Positions 38,350 to 48,511 of a DNA stretch of 64,000 bases are shown in pieces (the first letter of the stretch is position 1; every line of letters begins with the position of its first letter). The position numbers and the translations under genes are program-made. Below the pieces are notes generated by a model. The model had not been told where the DNA came from. It searched no databases and worked only from the letters and a program-made list of their open reading frames with translations. Source of the stretch: an uncultured Alphaproteobacteria bacterium (GTDB lineage Bacteria; Pseudomonadota; Alphaproteobacteria; Puniceispirillales; Marisalimonadaceae); the NCBI GenBank assembly GCA_937142855.1, contig CAKZQZ010000055.1, positions 1 through 64,000 on the forward strand, written 5' to 3'.

Positions 38350-39747
38350 TAACTTTCCTAAATTTCTTAATTTTTTAACTTTTCGATTAAGCAACTCCCA
38401 ATTATCAAACTTTTCTATTTGTTGCCAAATTTTTTCGACCTCTGATATGAGCATATTTTCTTTATTCTCTTTTATTGATACAATTTTTTCTTGATTAAAT
38501 TCGTTTGCAATTGTGTCTTGGAGTATTTCAGTTATTTGTGTGAAATTACCAGATTTGTATTTATTTCCATAATTACTATTTAAACAATCATTAACTGAGT
38601 CTTTGCCCCCATAAAAATCATGAAAAAAGGAAACAAAATCAATTTTATAATTTTCACTATCATTAAATAAAATTTTTATAATTAAATTTAAATTTTTTGG
38701 GTCTATTTCTTTTATCCCCATTCTCCAACAAAAATGTTTGTTAAGTGAAGTATTAAAGTGAGCTGAAAATAGATTTAAAATTTCAAGAATTTTTTTTTCA
38801 GGAATAAATTCTTTTAAACTTTTACCTAGTTGGGTTAAGGCCCACAAAGCAGCATCAGGTTGTCTACCAAATGAGTATCTACCATTATAATCAAAATATG
38901 CTGCTGTGAAATTTGGGTTTGCAAACTCTACAAAACGCCAAGGGCCATAATCAAAGACCTCTCCAGTTACATTGAAATTATCTGTATTTAATACCCCATG
39001 GACAAAGCCAGCTATAATTATTTTACCCATTGTGTCAGCAATTTTTTTTACAGTTTCTAAAAAAATATCTTCTGCTAAAATTTCAATTTTAGATTTACTA
39101 TTAATATTTAAGAAATAATTCTTAGCTAAATGATATAATAAAATTTCTATGTTTTCTTTTTGATTTAAATACGCAAGTCTTTGGAAGGTACCAATTCTAA
39201 TATGTCCGTTACAACGTCTTACCAGCACTGCAGATCTTGTAGGTGATGGCTCATCACTTCTGTCAAGCTTTTCAAAAGTTTCTATGATGGAAAGTGTTTG
39301 ACTAGTATTTACCCCTAATGCAGACAAAAACTCAGTAGCTAATAATTCACGAACAGCGCCTTTTAGTGTTAACCTCCCATCGCCGTTCCTACTATACTTT
39401 GTCTGTCCAGAACCTTTTGTACCTAAATCCCAAAGAATATTATTTTTAGCTAAAATTTGACATAACAAAAAACCTCTTCCATCTCCAAGATCTGGATTAT
39501 ATTGTCCAAATTGATGTCCATGATATTTTAAAACTAAAGGTTTATGACAAACTTTAGGAAACTTTAAAAACTTTCCAAAATGATCTATCCATTGATTATT
39601 AGTTAATTGATCCAAACCAATTAATTTACTTGCCCTATTATTTCTAAACCTTAGTTTATGATCAGGAAATATTGCCGGGACACCTAAATCAAAAAAACTA
39701 TCACCCAAACTATAATGTTTATCTATGAATATTGGATGATTTTTCAT
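38320..39747 (-). CDS. selO: SelO/YdiU protein adenylyltransferase (AMPylase)
   Basis: A 475-residue pseudokinase-fold enzyme that transfers AMP to proteins and is linked to oxidative stress. Family motifs are present: LGTKGSGQTKYSRNGDGR (with the lysine-containing nucleotide loop), AVRELLATEFLSALGV, RIGTFQ, HGVLNTDN and DYGPWRFVE with its metal-binding aspartate. Length is typical of the bacterial form. It is 20 bases downstream of msrP; together they suggest a redox-protection group. Confidence 0.93.
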   Translation of the reverse strand: MKNHPIFIDKHYSLGDSFFDLGVPAIFPDHKLRFRNNRASKLIGLDQLTNNQWIDHFGKFLKFPKVCHKPLVLKYHGHQFGQYNPDLGDGRGFLLCQILAKNNILWDLGTKGSGQTKYSRNGDGRLTLKGAVRELLATEFLSALGVNTSQTLSIIETFEKLDRSDEPSPTRSAVLVRRCNGHIRIGTFQRLAYLNQKENIEILLYHLAKNYFLNINSKSKIEILAEDIFLETVKKIADTMGKIIIAGFVHGVLNTDNFNVTGEVFDYGPWRFVEFANPNFTAAYFDYNGRYSFGRQPDAALWALTQLGKSLKEFIPEKKILEILNLFSAHFNTSLNKHFCWRMGIKEIDPKNLNLIIKILFNDSENYKIDFVSFFHDFYGGKDSVNDCLNSNYGNKYKSGNFTQITEILQDTIANEFNQEKIVSIKENKENMLISEVEKIWQQIEKFDNWELLNRKVKKLRNLGKLLNSQKLVNF

Positions 39748-39766
39748 TAATTATAAAAACCTAACT

Positions 39767-40738
39767 TTATCTAAAAAGCTTGTCTTTCAATTTATTTTGC
39801 AGATTATCATAAAGATCTGATACTTGTTCAGCGTATCCATTGTAAATAATTGTTGGAATTCTTTCTTCTTTACCTAATTGTTGCTCTGTTGCCTGAGACC
39901 ACCTAGGGTGTGAAACATTAGGGTTAACATTTGCCCAAAAACCGTATTCTTTAGGAGCAAGTTTTTCCCACATGCCAATAGGCCTTTCTTTAACAAAACT
40001 GATTTTTACTATAGATTTTATTGACTTAAATCCATATTTCCATGGAAGAACTAACCTAAAAGGAGCTCCATTTTGATTTGGTAATTCTTTACCGTATATT
40101 CCTGTTGCCATGAAACTAAGTTCATTGGTTGCTTCTTCTATCGTGATAGCTTCTTGATATGGCCAAGGATACCATTTTTGTTTTTGTCCAGGTGCTACAT
40201 CTGGATTATAGAAAGTTTCGAATTTTACAAACCTAGCGTCAGAATTTGGTTCAACAAGAGATATGATTTTATTTAATGGAAAACCTGCCCAAGGGACCGT
40301 CATAGACCATGCTTCTACACACCTAAAACGGTAAACTCGTTCTTCTATCCCACCTATCTTTTTAATTAAATCATTTATATCTATTTTTAGAGGTTTATTA
40401 ACCAAACCATCGATGCTTAACAACCAAGGCTTAGTTTTCAGTTTAGACGCTTTTCTCCAAATATTTTTATTAGATCCAAACTCATAAAAATTTGTATAAG
40501 TAGTTGCATATTTCTCTTTTGTTAATTCTCTATTAACATTATAAATTTTATTTACTGGCGGAGGGTAGAAAGAGTTGGCTGAACCATATACAGAATAGGG
40601 CAAAAAACTTGACCCTGCAAAAACTAAAGAGCTACTTGCTAATTTCTTAAGAATTTCTCTTCTTTTTATAAATTCTCTTTCACCAGTAATATCATTTTGA
40701 CTTAAAGACCATGCCTTTTTTATATGAATGAATGACAA
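39767..40738 (-). CDS. msrP: MsrP, periplasmic methionine-sulfoxide reductase catalytic subunit
   Basis: A 323-residue molybdenum-cofactor enzyme (YedY) that repairs oxidised periplasmic proteins. A Tat signal with KRREILKKLASSSLVF occurs near residues 26-41. The molybdenum-ligand cysteine is in RFRCVEAWSMTVPW, and WYPWPYQEAITIEEA is characteristic. The start is TTG with GGGAG six bases upstream. The haem partner MsrQ is not next to it or elsewhere in the window. Moco supply is consistent with moaD and moaE at 46.7 kb. Confidence 0.92.
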   Translation of the reverse strand: MSFIHIKKAWSLSQNDITGEREFIKRREILKKLASSSLVFAGSSFLPYSVYGSANSFYPPPVNKIYNVNRELTKEKYATTYTNFYEFGSNKNIWRKASKLKTKPWLLSIDGLVNKPLKIDINDLIKKIGGIEERVYRFRCVEAWSMTVPWAGFPLNKIISLVEPNSDARFVKFETFYNPDVAPGQKQKWYPWPYQEAITIEEATNELSFMATGIYGKELPNQNGAPFRLVLPWKYGFKSIKSIVKISFVKERPIGMWEKLAPKEYGFWANVNPNVSHPRWSQATEQQLGKEERIPTIIYNGYAEQVSDLYDNLQNKLKDKLFR

Positions 40739-40756
40739 ATAAAACTCCCAAATTTG

Positions 40757-41959
40757 TTAAGATAAACTTAAAACTGCTCTTTCAATTCTATCCATGGCCT
40801 CTTTGAGTAAATCTAAACTTGTCGCGTAAGAAACTCTAAAATAAGGCTCTAAACCAAATGCGGCTCCAGGAACTGCAGCAACTTCGGCTTCATCTAAAAG
40901 CCATTCAACAACTTCGGAGTCATTATTTAAAATTTTTCCATCTTTTGTTTTTTTTCCTAACAAACCTTCAACATTTGGATAAGCATAAAAGGCTCCTTTA
41001 GGCATTATACAATTTATTCCAGGGATGGAGTTAAGTTTATTAACTACGAAATGTCTTCTTTCGTCAAACGCATCAAGACATGGTTTCAGAAAGTCTTTAC
41101 TTCCTCCAATACCAGCCATTGCAGCATGTTGTGAAATTGAAGAAGGGTTAGAAGTTGACTGCCCTTGAATTTTAATCATAGCTTTAATTAGTTTCTCAGG
41201 ACCAGCAGCATATCCAATCCGCCATCCTGTCATACAATAGCTTTTTGAAACACCGTTGACAGTTAATGTCCTGTACTTAAGGTCAGGTGCAACTTGTGCA
41301 AAAGTAAAAAATTTATAATTATCGTATACAATATACTCATAAATATCATCAGTCATGACGTGTAAGTTTTCATGTTTTCTAACAACACTAGCTATATTCT
41401 CTAGCTCTTCTTTACTATAACAAGATCCCGTTGGGTTAGATGGACTATTTAAAATTAACCATTTACTATTTTTTGTTACAACTTTTTCTAAAGCTTCTGC
41501 AGTTAATTTAAAATCTGTTTTAGATGAACAATTAACTATTATTGGTTTTCCGCCTGCAAGCAATGTCATATCTGGGTATGAAACCCAATATGGTGCTGGA
41601 ATAATGACTTCGTCAATTTCATTTAAAGAGCTAACTAAAGCATTATATAAAATTTGCTTTCCTCCAGTTCCAACAATAATGTCATTAATGGTATAATTTA
41701 AATCGTTGTCTTTCTTAAATTTATCAACAATACATTGCCTAAGTTCAGGAGTACCTTCAATATTTGTATATTTTGTATAACCTTTATTAATAGCATCTAT
41801 AGCCGCGTCTTTAACGTGCTTAGGAGTATCAAAATCAGGTTCTCCAGAAGAGAGCCCTATTACTTTTTTTCCTTCTCTTTTAAGCTGTGCTGCTTTGGCA
41901 GTAATGACCATTGTCGCAGATGGCTTTATTCTTTTCAAATTTTCGGAAATAAACGACAT
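40757..41959 (-). CDS. aspC: Class I aspartate aminotransferase
   Basis: A 400-residue PLP enzyme of fold type I, subgroup Ib, reading MSFISENLKRIKPSATMVI at the start. The Schiff-base lysine is in GVSKSYCMTGWRIGYAAGP (about residue 235) and NSPSNPTGSCYS carries the cofactor-contacting asparagine. It interconverts aspartate and oxaloacetate. Related aminotransferases accept prephenate or other acids, so specificity is by family only. Divergent from uvrB. Confidence 0.92.
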   Translation of the reverse strand: MSFISENLKRIKPSATMVITAKAAQLKREGKKVIGLSSGEPDFDTPKHVKDAAIDAINKGYTKYTNIEGTPELRQCIVDKFKKDNDLNYTINDIIVGTGGKQILYNALVSSLNEIDEVIIPAPYWVSYPDMTLLAGGKPIIVNCSSKTDFKLTAEALEKVVTKNSKWLILNSPSNPTGSCYSKEELENIASVVRKHENLHVMTDDIYEYIVYDNYKFFTFAQVAPDLKYRTLTVNGVSKSYCMTGWRIGYAAGPEKLIKAMIKIQGQSTSNPSSISQHAAMAGIGGSKDFLKPCLDAFDERRHFVVNKLNSIPGINCIMPKGAFYAYPNVEGLLGKKTKDGKILNNDSEVVEWLLDEAEVAAVPGAAFGLEPYFRVSYATSLDLLKEAMDRIERAVLSLS

Positions 41960-42090
41960 AACCTAACTCCATATATTTTTTATTTCCTAGATCTACTACA
42001 AAACAAAATGTTTAAAAATCTTTTTTGTTAATAATTAAGTTATTTTTTGGTATAGGATAAATTTTAATCTTTCTGTAAAACATGTAAAAT

Positions 42091-44136
42091 ATGAATAACT
42101 TAGAAAATTTAGTTTATAAGAATGTTACTAATTCTAGTTTTTCATTAGAATCTAATTTTATACCTACTGGAGATCAACCAAAAGCAATTGAAGAACTAAT
42201 TACAGGAATAAAAAACAAAGAGAAAGATCAGGTTCTTCTTGGGGTAACCGGATCAGGTAAAACTTTTACTATGGCTCATGTAATTAATTCCTTAAATAGA
42301 CCCTCCTTAATTATGGCTCCCAACAAGACACTTGCAGCACAACTATATGGAGAAATGAAGGATTTTTTTCCTAACAATGCTGTTGAATATTTTGTTTCGT
42401 ATTATGACTATTATCAACCAGAGGCCTACGTTCCTCGATCAGATACATATATAGAAAAGGAATCGAGTATCAACGATCAAATTGATAGAATGCGACACTC
42501 TGCAACCAGAGCTCTTCTTGAGAGGCAAGATGTTATTATAATTGCTTCTGTATCATGTATTTATGGTATTGGGTCAGTCGAAACATACTCTAAAATGATC
42601 GTAAATTTAAAAATAGGTGAAGAAGTTTCTCGTCAAAAATTACTACGACAATTTACAGAACTTCAATACACGCGAAATGACATGTCTTTTGTTAGAGGCA
42701 CATTTAGAGTTAGAGGCGATAGCATTGAGATTTTTCCAGCTCATTTAGAATCCATTGCTTGGCGAATAACATTATTCGGCGATGAAATAGAAGAAATTTA
42801 TGAGGTTGATGCTTTAACAGGTGAAAAATTAGCAAAATTGAAGACTGTAAAAATATATGCAAATTCTCATTATGTTACTCCAAGACCCACCTTAAACGAA
42901 GCTATAAAATCAATAAAAGAAGAATTAAAAGTTCATTTAGAAATTCTTTATAAAAATAACAAATTAGTTGAAGCACAAAGATTAGAACAAAGAACTAACT
43001 TTGATATAGAAATGATGTTAGCTGCCGGTACTTGTCCGGGTATTGAAAACTACAGTAGATATTTATCAGGAAGAAACCCAGGAGAGCCACCCCCTACTCT
43101 TTTTGAATATTTGCCAGATAATGCATTAGTTTTTACAGATGAAAGCCATATCACTGTGAGTCAAATAGGTGCAATGTACAAAGGCGATTTTCGAAGAAAA
43201 TCAACATTATCAGAATATGGATTTAGATTACCTTCATGTTTAGATAATAGACCTCTGAAATTTGAAGAATGGGAGGCTTTTAGGCCACAGACAATTCACG
43301 TCTCAGCCACACCAGGAGATTGGGAGTTAAATAAAACTAATGGTGTTTTCATTGAACAAGCCCTGAGGCCAACAGGTTTGGTAGATCCAGAAATAATAAT
43401 TAGACCAACTAAAACACAGGTAGATGACCTTATTTATGAAACAAAAGAACAATCAAAAAAAGGAAATAGGGTTTTAATTACAACACTTACAAAAAAAATG
43501 GCCGAGGCATTGAGTGAGTATATGTTTGAGGCAGGCTTAAAAGTTAGATATATCCACTCTGATGTAGATACACTTGAACGTATCGAAATAATAAGAGATT
43601 TAAGACTAGGAGTGTTTGACGCTTTAATTGGTATTAACCTTCTTCGCGAAGGCCTTGATATACCAGAATGTGCACTAGTTGCTATCCTTGATGCTGATAA
43701 AGAAGGCTACTTGCGTTCAAAAACATCACTTATCCAAACTATTGGGAGAGCTGCAAGGCATGTGGAAGGCAAAGTGGTACTCTATGCTGATACAATTACT
43801 GGATCTATGAAGTACGCAATTGATGAAACTGAAAGAAGAAGAAGAAAACAAATTGAATATAATAAAACAAATAACATAACTCCCAAAACTGTAATAAGTA
43901 AAATCTCAGATATCCTTGCTGAGTTGAACAATAATGAAGAAAATCAAAAAAATAAAAAATCTAATCAGACAGGAAAAACTATAAAACAATCTATAGAAGA
44001 ACTTGAAATAGAAATGGATAAAGCAGCCAGCAACCTTGAATTTGAGGAAGCTGCTAAGATAAGAGATGAAATTAAAAAGTTAAAGCAAAAAGAATTAGGC
44101 TTAATGATTGTTCCAAAAGAAAATAATAGAAAATAA
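42091..44136 (+). CDS. uvrB: UvrB, excision nuclease subunit
   Basis: A 681-residue helicase-fold protein. Walker A GVTGSGKT (residues about 51-58), the beta-hairpin [20 protein letters not shown] that clamps damaged DNA, DEAD-like TDESH, motif [11 protein letters not shown] and a C-terminal UVR domain ([25 protein letters not shown]) that binds UvrC. It verifies lesions in nucleotide excision repair. uvrC follows directly, an uncommon but sensible pairing that may give matched expression. Confidence 0.97.
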   Translation: MNNLENLVYKNVTNSSFSLESNFIPTGDQPKAIEELITGIKNKEKDQVLLGVTGSGKTFTMAHVINSLNRPSLIMAPNKTLAAQLYGEMKDFFPNNAVEYFVSYYDYYQPEAYVPRSDTYIEKESSINDQIDRMRHSATRALLERQDVIIIASVSCIYGIGSVETYSKMIVNLKIGEEVSRQKLLRQFTELQYTRNDMSFVRGTFRVRGDSIEIFPAHLESIAWRITLFGDEIEEIYEVDALTGEKLAKLKTVKIYANSHYVTPRPTLNEAIKSIKEELKVHLEILYKNNKLVEAQRLEQRTNFDIEMMLAAGTCPGIENYSRYLSGRNPGEPPPTLFEYLPDNALVFTDESHITVSQIGAMYKGDFRRKSTLSEYGFRLPSCLDNRPLKFEEWEAFRPQTIHVSATPGDWELNKTNGVFIEQALRPTGLVDPEIIIRPTKTQVDDLIYETKEQSKKGNRVLITTLTKKMAEALSEYMFEAGLKVRYIHSDVDTLERIEIIRDLRLGVFDALIGINLLREGLDIPECALVAILDADKEGYLRSKTSLIQTIGRAARHVEGKVVLYADTITGSMKYAIDETERRRRKQIEYNKTNNITPKTVISKISDILAELNNNEENQKNKKSNQTGKTIKQSIEELEIEMDKAASNLEFEEAAKIRDEIKKLKQKELGLMIVPKENNRK

Positions 44137-44195
44137 TTTAAATTTATTAAGTAAACTTGATATCACTATATAAATTCAAATACGAAGTAAATTAT

Positions 44196-46070
44196 ATGAT
44201 CAATAAAAGCAAATCTCTTAGTAATGGAATTCAAGTAATTAAAGATGAGTTATTAACCATCCCTAGTAAGCCTGGTGTTTATCAAATGATAGGTGCTAAT
44301 GAAGAAAACCTATATATTGGTAAAGCTAAAAATCTTAAAAATAGAATAGTTTTTTATACCCAGCCCAAAAGATTAAATTCAAGATTGACTTACATGGTAT
44401 CTAATACCATGAAGATGGAAATAATTATTACTGCTTCTGAAATGGAAGCTTTGTTATTAGAATCTAATTTAATTAAAAAATATGAGCCAACATTCAACAT
44501 ATTACTTAAAGATGATAAAAGTTTTAGCTCAATTTTTTTTAATTTAACTCATCCATTTCCGCAAATCTCTTCTCATCGTGGTGTTAGAAAAATTAAAGGT
44601 GATTACTTTGGTCCATTTGTTTCTAAAACAACAGTTCAAAAAACAATAGAAACACTTCAAAAAACATTTTTACTAAGGACATGTAATGATAATATTTTTA
44701 AAACAAGAAAAAGACCTTGTTTACAATTCCAAATCAAACGCTGTAGTGCACCATGTGTTAATTTGATATCAAAAAAAAATTATAATGAAAGCATATTGGA
44801 AGCAAAAAGATTTTTAACTGGTGATTCAAATAAAATAAAACAAAAATTAATTGAACAAATGTATGATGCTTCAGATAAGCAAAACTTTGAGGCAGCCTCT
44901 ATTTTCAGAAATAGAATAAAAGCTTTAACAGAAGTAACAGCCACTCAAAATATTAATATACAAAACCTTAAAAACGTTGATTTACTGGCTTTAAAAAAAT
45001 TAGACAATAAGGTGGTTATTCAAATGTCTATTATAAGAAATGGTCATCATTATGGTTCAAAGTCATATTTCCCAAATATAGGAAAGAATGGCATTGATGT
45101 AAATGAAGACGAAATTATGCAAGCTTTTATTTGTCAGTTTTTTGATAAAAATATTCCAGCTGAAAATATTCTAGTTAACCAGAATCCTAAAGAAAGAAAA
45201 TTAATTGAAGAATTATTATTTAGAAAACATAATTTTAAAATAAGTATTCAAGTTCCACAAAGAGGTAAAAAATTAGATTTAATAAATTCAGTAGTAAAAA
45301 ATGCTGAAGAAAACCTTAACAGGAAAATTTATGAAAAATCTTCTAATCGAGAAAATCTTATAAAATTAAAAACAATCTTCAACTTAAAAAAACAAATAAA
45401 AAAAATTGAGGTATATGATAACTCTCATCATCAAGGCAAAGCTCCTATAGGTGCAATGATAGCCTTTAATGAAGATGGTTTTATGAAATCAATGTATAGA
45501 CGTTATAATATAAATTCTAATTATAATAAAAAAACTGCAGCTAAACAAAACGAATTTCAAAATAATAACGATTATTTAATGATGGACGAGGTTCTTAGAA
45601 GAAGACTTATAGGGAAAAACTCTTCTAATTATCCAGATCTAATAATTATAGATGGTGGAAAAGGGCATCTAAATATAGCCTTATCAGTTCTTGAAAATTT
45701 GAAAATCGATAACATTGAAGTTCTAGCAATTTCTAAAGGAATAAAAAGAGATAGTGGAAGAGAAAATTTTTATACTCAAGGCATAGATAAATTTAGTTTT
45801 GATAAAAATAACGCTACATTATTCTTTCTCCAAAAATTAAGAGATGAAGTACATAGGTTTGCGATAGCAGGACATAGATTAAAAAGTAAAAAAATAATTT
45901 TTAAAAACCCACTAGACGAAATAGAAGGTATTGGTTCAAAAAGGAAGAGAGCACTACTTAATGAATTTGGTTCTGCAAAAGCAGTTAAAACAGCTAGCCT
46001 CAGAGACTTGAGTAAGGTTGAAGGGATTAATGAGTCAATCGCAAAAAAAATATTTAATTTTTTTAACTAA
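44196..46070 (+). CDS. uvrC: UvrC, excision nuclease subunit
   Basis: About 624 residues. N-terminal GIY-YIG nuclease (GVYQM ... LYIGKAKNLKNR) for the 3' cut, a cysteine-containing region (CLQFQIKRCSAPCV), UVR motif, the RNase H-like 5' nuclease (EVYDNSHHQGK, LIIIDGGKGHL) and two C-terminal helix-hairpin-helices (DEIEGIGSKRKRALL, SKVEGINESIAKKI). I prefer the ATG at 44196; the track uses a TTG 13 codons earlier, and neither has a strong Shine-Dalgarno. Lies 60 bases after uvrB. Confidence 0.95.
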   Translation: MINKSKSLSNGIQVIKDELLTIPSKPGVYQMIGANEENLYIGKAKNLKNRIVFYTQPKRLNSRLTYMVSNTMKMEIIITASEMEALLLESNLIKKYEPTFNILLKDDKSFSSIFFNLTHPFPQISSHRGVRKIKGDYFGPFVSKTTVQKTIETLQKTFLLRTCNDNIFKTRKRPCLQFQIKRCSAPCVNLISKKNYNESILEAKRFLTGDSNKIKQKLIEQMYDASDKQNFEAASIFRNRIKALTEVTATQNINIQNLKNVDLLALKKLDNKVVIQMSIIRNGHHYGSKSYFPNIGKNGIDVNEDEIMQAFICQFFDKNIPAENILVNQNPKERKLIEELLFRKHNFKISIQVPQRGKKLDLINSVVKNAEENLNRKIYEKSSNRENLIKLKTIFNLKKQIKKIEVYDNSHHQGKAPIGAMIAFNEDGFMKSMYRRYNINSNYNKKTAAKQNEFQNNNDYLMMDEVLRRRLIGKNSSNYPDLIIIDGGKGHLNIALSVLENLKIDNIEVLAISKGIKRDSGRENFYTQGIDKFSFDKNNATLFFLQKLRDEVHRFAIAGHRLKSKKIIFKNPLDEIEGIGSKRKRALLNEFGSAKAVKTASLRDLSKVEGINESIAKKIFNFFN

Positions 46071-46134
46071 TCATAAATACTTAAATACAATTTAATTTTC
46101 TCTTGTATAATGAAAAATAAATCAAGGCTTATAA

Positions 46135-46731
46135 ATGTCCAATAATAATATAAAAAAAGCTATACCAAATGGACTAACTTTATTCAGATGTTTAACTTCA
46201 ATTTTATTACCAGTTCTTATCATATATGGAGGAGAAACTGGTGCAATAATTGCGGCTCCTTTACTTATTGTTGCAGGCTTAAGTGATTATTTTGATGGCT
46301 TTTATGCTAGAAAATATAATGTAATATCTGTTTTAGGACAAATTTTAGATCCTGTAGCTGATAAACTTTTGGTAATAGGTGTTATATTGGCTCTAGCAAG
46401 TGAAAACCTATTAGATTTTTATTTTGGATTTATTCCTGCTTTAATAATTGTTTTGAGAGAAATTTTAATAACTGGCATTAGAGAAAGCACATCCTCTTAT
46501 AATTTTTCTTTAAAAGTTTCACTATTAGCAAAGTGGAAAACCACTATTCAATTATTTGCTTGCGGAAGCTTCTTAGTTTGGAGAATGAATGAATTTTTTT
46601 ATAACATCGACTTTTTAGGAATCATTTCGTATACTTTACTTTGGTTAGCCGCCATTATTACCCTCATAACGGGGTTTCAATATATTATGAGCGTGATCAT
46701 GTTTTTTAAAAAAAGTAATGAGAATTTGTAA
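46135..46731 (+). CDS. pgsA: CDP-diacylglycerol-glycerol-3-phosphate 3-phosphatidyltransferase
   Basis: A 198-residue integral membrane enzyme with the CDP-alcohol phosphotransferase signature D-G-x2-A-R-x8-G-x3-D-x3-D, read as DGFYARKYNVISVLGQILDPVAD (residues about 54-76). It makes phosphatidylglycerol phosphate in the inner membrane. Several hydrophobic helices fit. It follows uvrC, as in many Proteobacteria, and its TAA overlaps the moaD ATG by one base. Confidence 0.95.
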   Translation: MSNNNIKKAIPNGLTLFRCLTSILLPVLIIYGGETGAIIAAPLLIVAGLSDYFDGFYARKYNVISVLGQILDPVADKLLVIGVILALASENLLDFYFGFIPALIIVLREILITGIRESTSSYNFSLKVSLLAKWKTTIQLFACGSFLVWRMNEFFYNIDFLGIISYTLLWLAAIITLITGFQYIMSVIMFFKKSNENL

Positions 46732-46982
46732 TGGTTATAAAGTATTTTTCGTGGATAAAAGAACATATTGGTAAATCTGAAGAAAGAATAGAACTTCCAG
46801 TTAATGTATCAACTATAGAAGAATTGATGTTATATCTAGAAAACTTGAATGATAAATATAAGTTAGCATTCAAAAAAAAAGATCTTATCAAAATTGCAAT
46901 CAATAAATCTTATTCGTCTATTGATGACAAAATAAATAACAATGATGAGATAGCATTTTTCCCACCAGTTACTGGTGGATAA
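46731..46982 (+). CDS. moaD: MoaD, molybdopterin synthase small subunit
   Basis: An 83-residue ubiquitin-like sulfur carrier ending in VTGG; the terminal glycine is thiocarboxylated and donates sulfur to precursor Z. The stop is immediately followed by the moaE start. The pgsA-moaD-moaE order is standard for Alphaproteobacteria. Serves Moco synthesis, needed here at least by MsrP. Confidence 0.94.
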   Translation: MVIKYFSWIKEHIGKSEERIELPVNVSTIEELMLYLENLNDKYKLAFKKKDLIKIAINKSYSSIDDKINNNDEIAFFPPVTGG

Positions 46983-47456
46983 ATGAATAAAAAATTTCCC
47001 AAAGTTTATATAAAAATTCAGTATGAAGACTTTGATGTTTCAAAAGAGACCCAAAAACTTCATCACAATCTAACTGGTGCAATAGTTAACTTTGTAGGTT
47101 TAGTTAGAGGTCATAATGAAAATGATAGTGAGCAAATAAGCTCAATGACACTTGAACATTATCCTGGAATGACGGAAGCTGAAATAGATAAAATTGTTCA
47201 AAAAAGTATTAAAAAATGGGATCTTACAGGTATTACGGTAATTCATAGAGTAGGTAAACTATTTGTCTCTGATCAAATTGTTTTTGTAGGGGTATCGTCA
47301 ATGCATAGGCAAAATGCTTTTGATGCATGTAATTTTATTATGGATTGGTTAAAAACTAAAGCACCATTTTGGAAGGTTGAGGAGAACAATAATCATAGAA
47401 GCTGGGTTTCATCCAGACAATCTGATCAGGAAGCAACTAAAAAATGGGAAAGTTAA
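46983..47456 (+). CDS. moaE: MoaE, molybdopterin synthase catalytic subunit
   Basis: A 157-residue protein that with MoaD converts precursor Z to molybdopterin. Visible family motifs are GAIVNFVGLVRGHN, LEHYPGMTEAEI, VIHRVGKLFVSD and the lysine-containing WLKTKAPFWKVEE. It begins directly after the moaD stop. The 3' end lies 7 bases from the opposing ilvE gene. Confidence 0.95.
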   Translation: MNKKFPKVYIKIQYEDFDVSKETQKLHHNLTGAIVNFVGLVRGHNENDSEQISSMTLEHYPGMTEAEIDKIVQKSIKKWDLTGITVIHRVGKLFVSDQIVFVGVSSMHRQNAFDACNFIMDWLKTKAPFWKVEENNNHRSWVSSRQSDQEATKKWES

Positions 47457-47463
47457 ATTTCTC

Positions 47464-48342
47464 TTAATGATTATTAACTAACTCAGAATAAGCTCTTGTT
47501 AGTTTAAAACAGATATCTCCAGGTTTGAACTTATAGTCTCCAATTGATTGAACGGGTGTAACCTCTGCTGCTGTTCCTGTTAAAAAACATTCTTCTGCAT
47601 CAGCCATTTCTTCAGGCATTATTTTTCTTTCAACAATGTCAACACCATGATCTTTAGCAATTTTCATAACAGTCCTTCTTGTTATTCCATCAAGAAAACA
47701 ATCGGCTAAAGGAGTATGGAGTTTGCCATCAGGCATTTTAAAAAATATATTTGCACCAGTTGCTTCTGCAATCTGACCTCTATAATCAAGCATAAGGGCA
47801 TCACTATACCCTTTCGCTTCTGCCTCATGCTTAGAAAGTGTACAGATCATATAAAGCCCTGCTGCTTTAGCGTGTACTGGTCCACATTCAGGACTAGGCC
47901 TTCTCCATTTAGCAATATCGAGTTTAATCCCTTGCATTTTTTGATCAGGATCAAAATAACTTGGCCATTCCCAAACAGCAATTGCTACATTAATTTTTGT
48001 AGACTGAGCAGATACAGCCATCATCTCACTCCCCCTCCAAACAACGGGCCTTACATAAGCGTCTGAAAGAGAGTTTTTTTTCAAAAGAGTGTTTTTTGCT
48101 TCTAATATTTCTTTTTGTGAGAATGGTATTTGCATATCAAGTGACTTAGCTGAATAAAACAATCTCTCAGTATGTTTTTCACTCTCAAAGATTTTGCCAT
48201 TATAGGCTCTTTCACCTTCAAAAACACAACTTGCATAATGTAATCCATGATTTAACACATGAACTCCAGCATCTTTCCAATCTACATAATCACCGTTGTG
48301 CCAAACGTACCCATCACGGTTATCGAATGATAAGCTAACCAA
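47464..48342 (-). CDS. ilvE: Branched-chain amino acid aminotransferase
   Basis: A 292-residue fold-type IV PLP enzyme. The N terminus SLSFDNRDGYVWHNGDYVDW and HVLNHGLHYASCVFEGERAY match the alphaproteobacterial BCAT; the Schiff-base lysine is expected in VHAKAAGLY and EATGANIFF, EECFLTGTAAEVTPV are substrate-site motifs. I start it at TTG 48342, which has GGAGG 8 bases upstream; the track's start adds 14 residues without a Shine-Dalgarno. It catalyses the last step of Val, Leu and Ile synthesis. Confidence 0.94.
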   Translation of the reverse strand: MVSLSFDNRDGYVWHNGDYVDWKDAGVHVLNHGLHYASCVFEGERAYNGKIFESEKHTERLFYSAKSLDMQIPFSQKEILEAKNTLLKKNSLSDAYVRPVVWRGSEMMAVSAQSTKINVAIAVWEWPSYFDPDQKMQGIKLDIAKWRRPSPECGPVHAKAAGLYMICTLSKHEAEAKGYSDALMLDYRGQIAEATGANIFFKMPDGKLHTPLADCFLDGITRRTVMKIAKDHGVDIVERKIMPEEMADAEECFLTGTAAEVTPVQSIGDYKFKPGDICFKLTRAYSELVNNH

Positions 48343-48511
48343 TAAGTTTTCCTCCAATATTTTTATATATTTTATAATCCACATTATTATTAAATAATCA
48401 AATACTAAGAAATAAGTTTTGTATTTAATAAAGTAATTTAGTAATTTGATATTTATAAAATTTAATTAATGATTAACATTTTAACTAGGGTAAATGCCTT
48501 ATATTTACTAA

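Noticed and set aside
44157-44195. Upstream TTG start for uvrC
   Set aside because: The 13 added residues do not resemble UvrC and there is no Shine-Dalgarno; the ATG at 44196 is as good or better.
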